A stretch of 64,000 nt of DNA. Origin: Cupriavidus taiwanensis. Its GTDB lineage: Bacteria; Pseudomonadota; Gammaproteobacteria; Burkholderiales; Burkholderiaceae. Positions 63,262 through 64,000 of this stretch are shown here, piece by piece (position 1 is the first letter of the stretch; every line of letters begins with the position of its first letter). Under the pieces are notes generated by a model. The model did not search any database. It saw nothing but the letters and a program-made list of their open reading frames with translations, and was not told where the DNA came from. The translations under genes were made by a program, and so were the position numbers. The stretch is taken from assembly GCF_900250075.1 (NCBI RefSeq), contig NZ_LT977070.1, positions 186,001 to 250,000 on the forward strand. The letters run 5' to 3'.

Positions 63262-64000
63262 CTAGCTACCTTCCACCGGCAATCTCAACACCGCACGCAC
63301 CCCAGTCCCCTGCGCCCCTTCCCCCAATTCCACCGTCCCGCCAAACCGCGCCGCCATCTCCCGCGAAATCGCCAGCCCCAGCCCGGAGCCGGGCTCCGCG
63401 TTGCCCACGCGCCGGTAGAACCGTGCGAACACCTTCTCGCGTTCCTCGGCCGGAATGCCGGGACCGTCGTCCTCTACCACCAGGCAGGCGTGATCGCCCG
63501 AGCGCGTTGCCGACAGCGTGATGCGGCTGCCGCGGGGGGAATACTGGATCGCGTTGTGGACCAGGTTGGCCAGCGCCTCGCGCAGCAGCGCGGCGTCGGC
63601 GCGTACCGGCAGCGCCAGCCCTGGCACCGGCTCCCAGCCGAAGTCCTGCTGCTTGCCGCGCGCCAGCGGCAGGTAGTCCAGCGCCACCTGCTCGGCGACG
63701 GTGACGGCATCAATGACGTCGATGCCTTCGCCTGGCTCGCTTTGCTGCGCGGCGTCGCCGCGGTGCTGGCGGACCCGCGCCAGCGCCAGCAGCTGGTTGG
63801 TCAGGCGCGCGGCCTGTTCCAGCTGCGTGACGATGCCGCCCACGGCTTCGCCGGCGGCGGCGCGCGCGGCGGCGGGGTCGGCGGCAGGGTCGGCGGCAGG
63901 GTCGGCGGCGTTGAGCTGGCGCTGGGCATACTCCGCCTGGGTCTTGAGGATGGCCAGCGGGGTGCGCAGCTGGTGTGCGGCATCGGCGATGAACTGCGCC
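63262..64000 (-). CDS. Sensor histidine kinase, C-terminal part (5' truncated by window)
   Basis: The frame enters from the end of the window. It has the phosphoacceptor region DAAHQLRTPLAILKTQ (His) near bases 63950-64000 and an HATPase domain with NLVHNAIQYSP (N box), DDGPGIP (G1) and GSGLGLAISREMA (G2). It resembles TctE-type kinases and lies near the tct operon, so it could control that transport system. Between the two helices of the dimerisation domain it carries an extra segment with three DPAA units, coded by a 12-bp tandem repeat around 63870-63912. The sensor part is missing. Confidence 0.92.
   Translation of the reverse strand, partial: AQFIADAAHQLRTPLAILKTQAEYAQRQLNAADPAADPAADPAAARAAAGEAVGGIVTQLEQAARLTNQLLALARVRQHRGDAAQQSEPGEGIDVIDAVTVAEQVALDYLPLARGKQQDFGWEPVPGLALPVRADAALLREALANLVHNAIQYSPRGSRITLSATRSGDHACLVVEDDGPGIPAEEREKVFARFYRRVGNAEPGSGLGLAISREMAARFGGTVELGEGAQGTGVRAVLRLPVEGS

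Overview
The window reads as a chromosomal segment of a GC-rich betaproteobacterium of the Burkholderiaceae, most probably Cupriavidus. The support is base composition, the gene order def-fmt-htpX-rsmB-DUF4390-ntrY-ntrX-like, LysM-dprA-thioredoxin-topB, a GTP-type PEP carboxykinase, and a Bug/Tct tricarboxylate-type transporter. The genus is an inference; no 16S rRNA gene is present. Most of the window is ordinary housekeeping chromosome.

Layout. 1-5.9 kb: the end of a sensor kinase, a SET-domain protein, a 1.16 kb gene-free region packed with GTATAC and GTTTAC/GTAAAC motifs, an HU gene, a lipoprotein whose first codons are a 12-bp array of DnaA-box-like 9-mers, dinB and rarD. 6-10.3 kb: a TRAP binding protein whose upstream region is interrupted by a 2.9 kb group II intron with reverse transcriptase/HNH. 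10.6-14.1 kb: a LamB-like lipoprotein porin, an aquaporin, a coiled-coil protein and tRNA-Phe. 14.2-22.5 kb: a minus-strand housekeeping block with an NtrY/NtrX-like pair. 22.7-28.4 kb: LysM protein, dprA, thioredoxin-like protein and topB. 28.5-30.6 kb: LysR regulator, a secreted 12-residue tandem-repeat protein and a glycine-zipper protein. 30.8-35.6 kb: cstA-ybdD divergent from a Cache kinase/LuxR regulator pair, with a matching palindromic site next to the cstA promoter. 35.7-46.0 kb: pckG, a 2-hydroxyacid dehydrogenase, an MFS transporter, a second 12-bp DnaA-box-like array, a MOSC protein and an RND pump. 46.0-46.7 kb: a RelE/Xre toxin-antitoxin pair.

The most interesting locus is 46.8-55.1 kb. 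A Fur-box-like site precedes a haemoglobin/haem-type TonB receptor, a CobN-like chelatase with a signal peptide and a C-terminal membrane anchor, a MotA/TolQ/ExbB-like protein, a DUF2149 protein whose membrane segment resembles ExbD, and a ChaN-like haem-binding lipoprotein. This resembles the HmuR-S-U-V part of the Bacteroidetes Hmu haem system, without HmuY or a recognisable HmuT. It looks like a membrane-energised periplasmic (de)chelatase system for haem or another tetrapyrrole.

55.4-64 kb: a tripartite tricarboxylate transporter (TctC-B-A), an AbrB-type membrane protein, a hotdog thioesterase, a patatin-like protein, a glutathione-reductase-like enzyme, and at the end a second truncated sensor kinase.

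The other main oddities are the two 12-bp phased arrays sharing the unit GTTATCCACAGC, and the GTATAC cluster upstream of HU. They suggest DnaA-titrating or nucleoid-organising sites, but nothing else resembles a replication origin.
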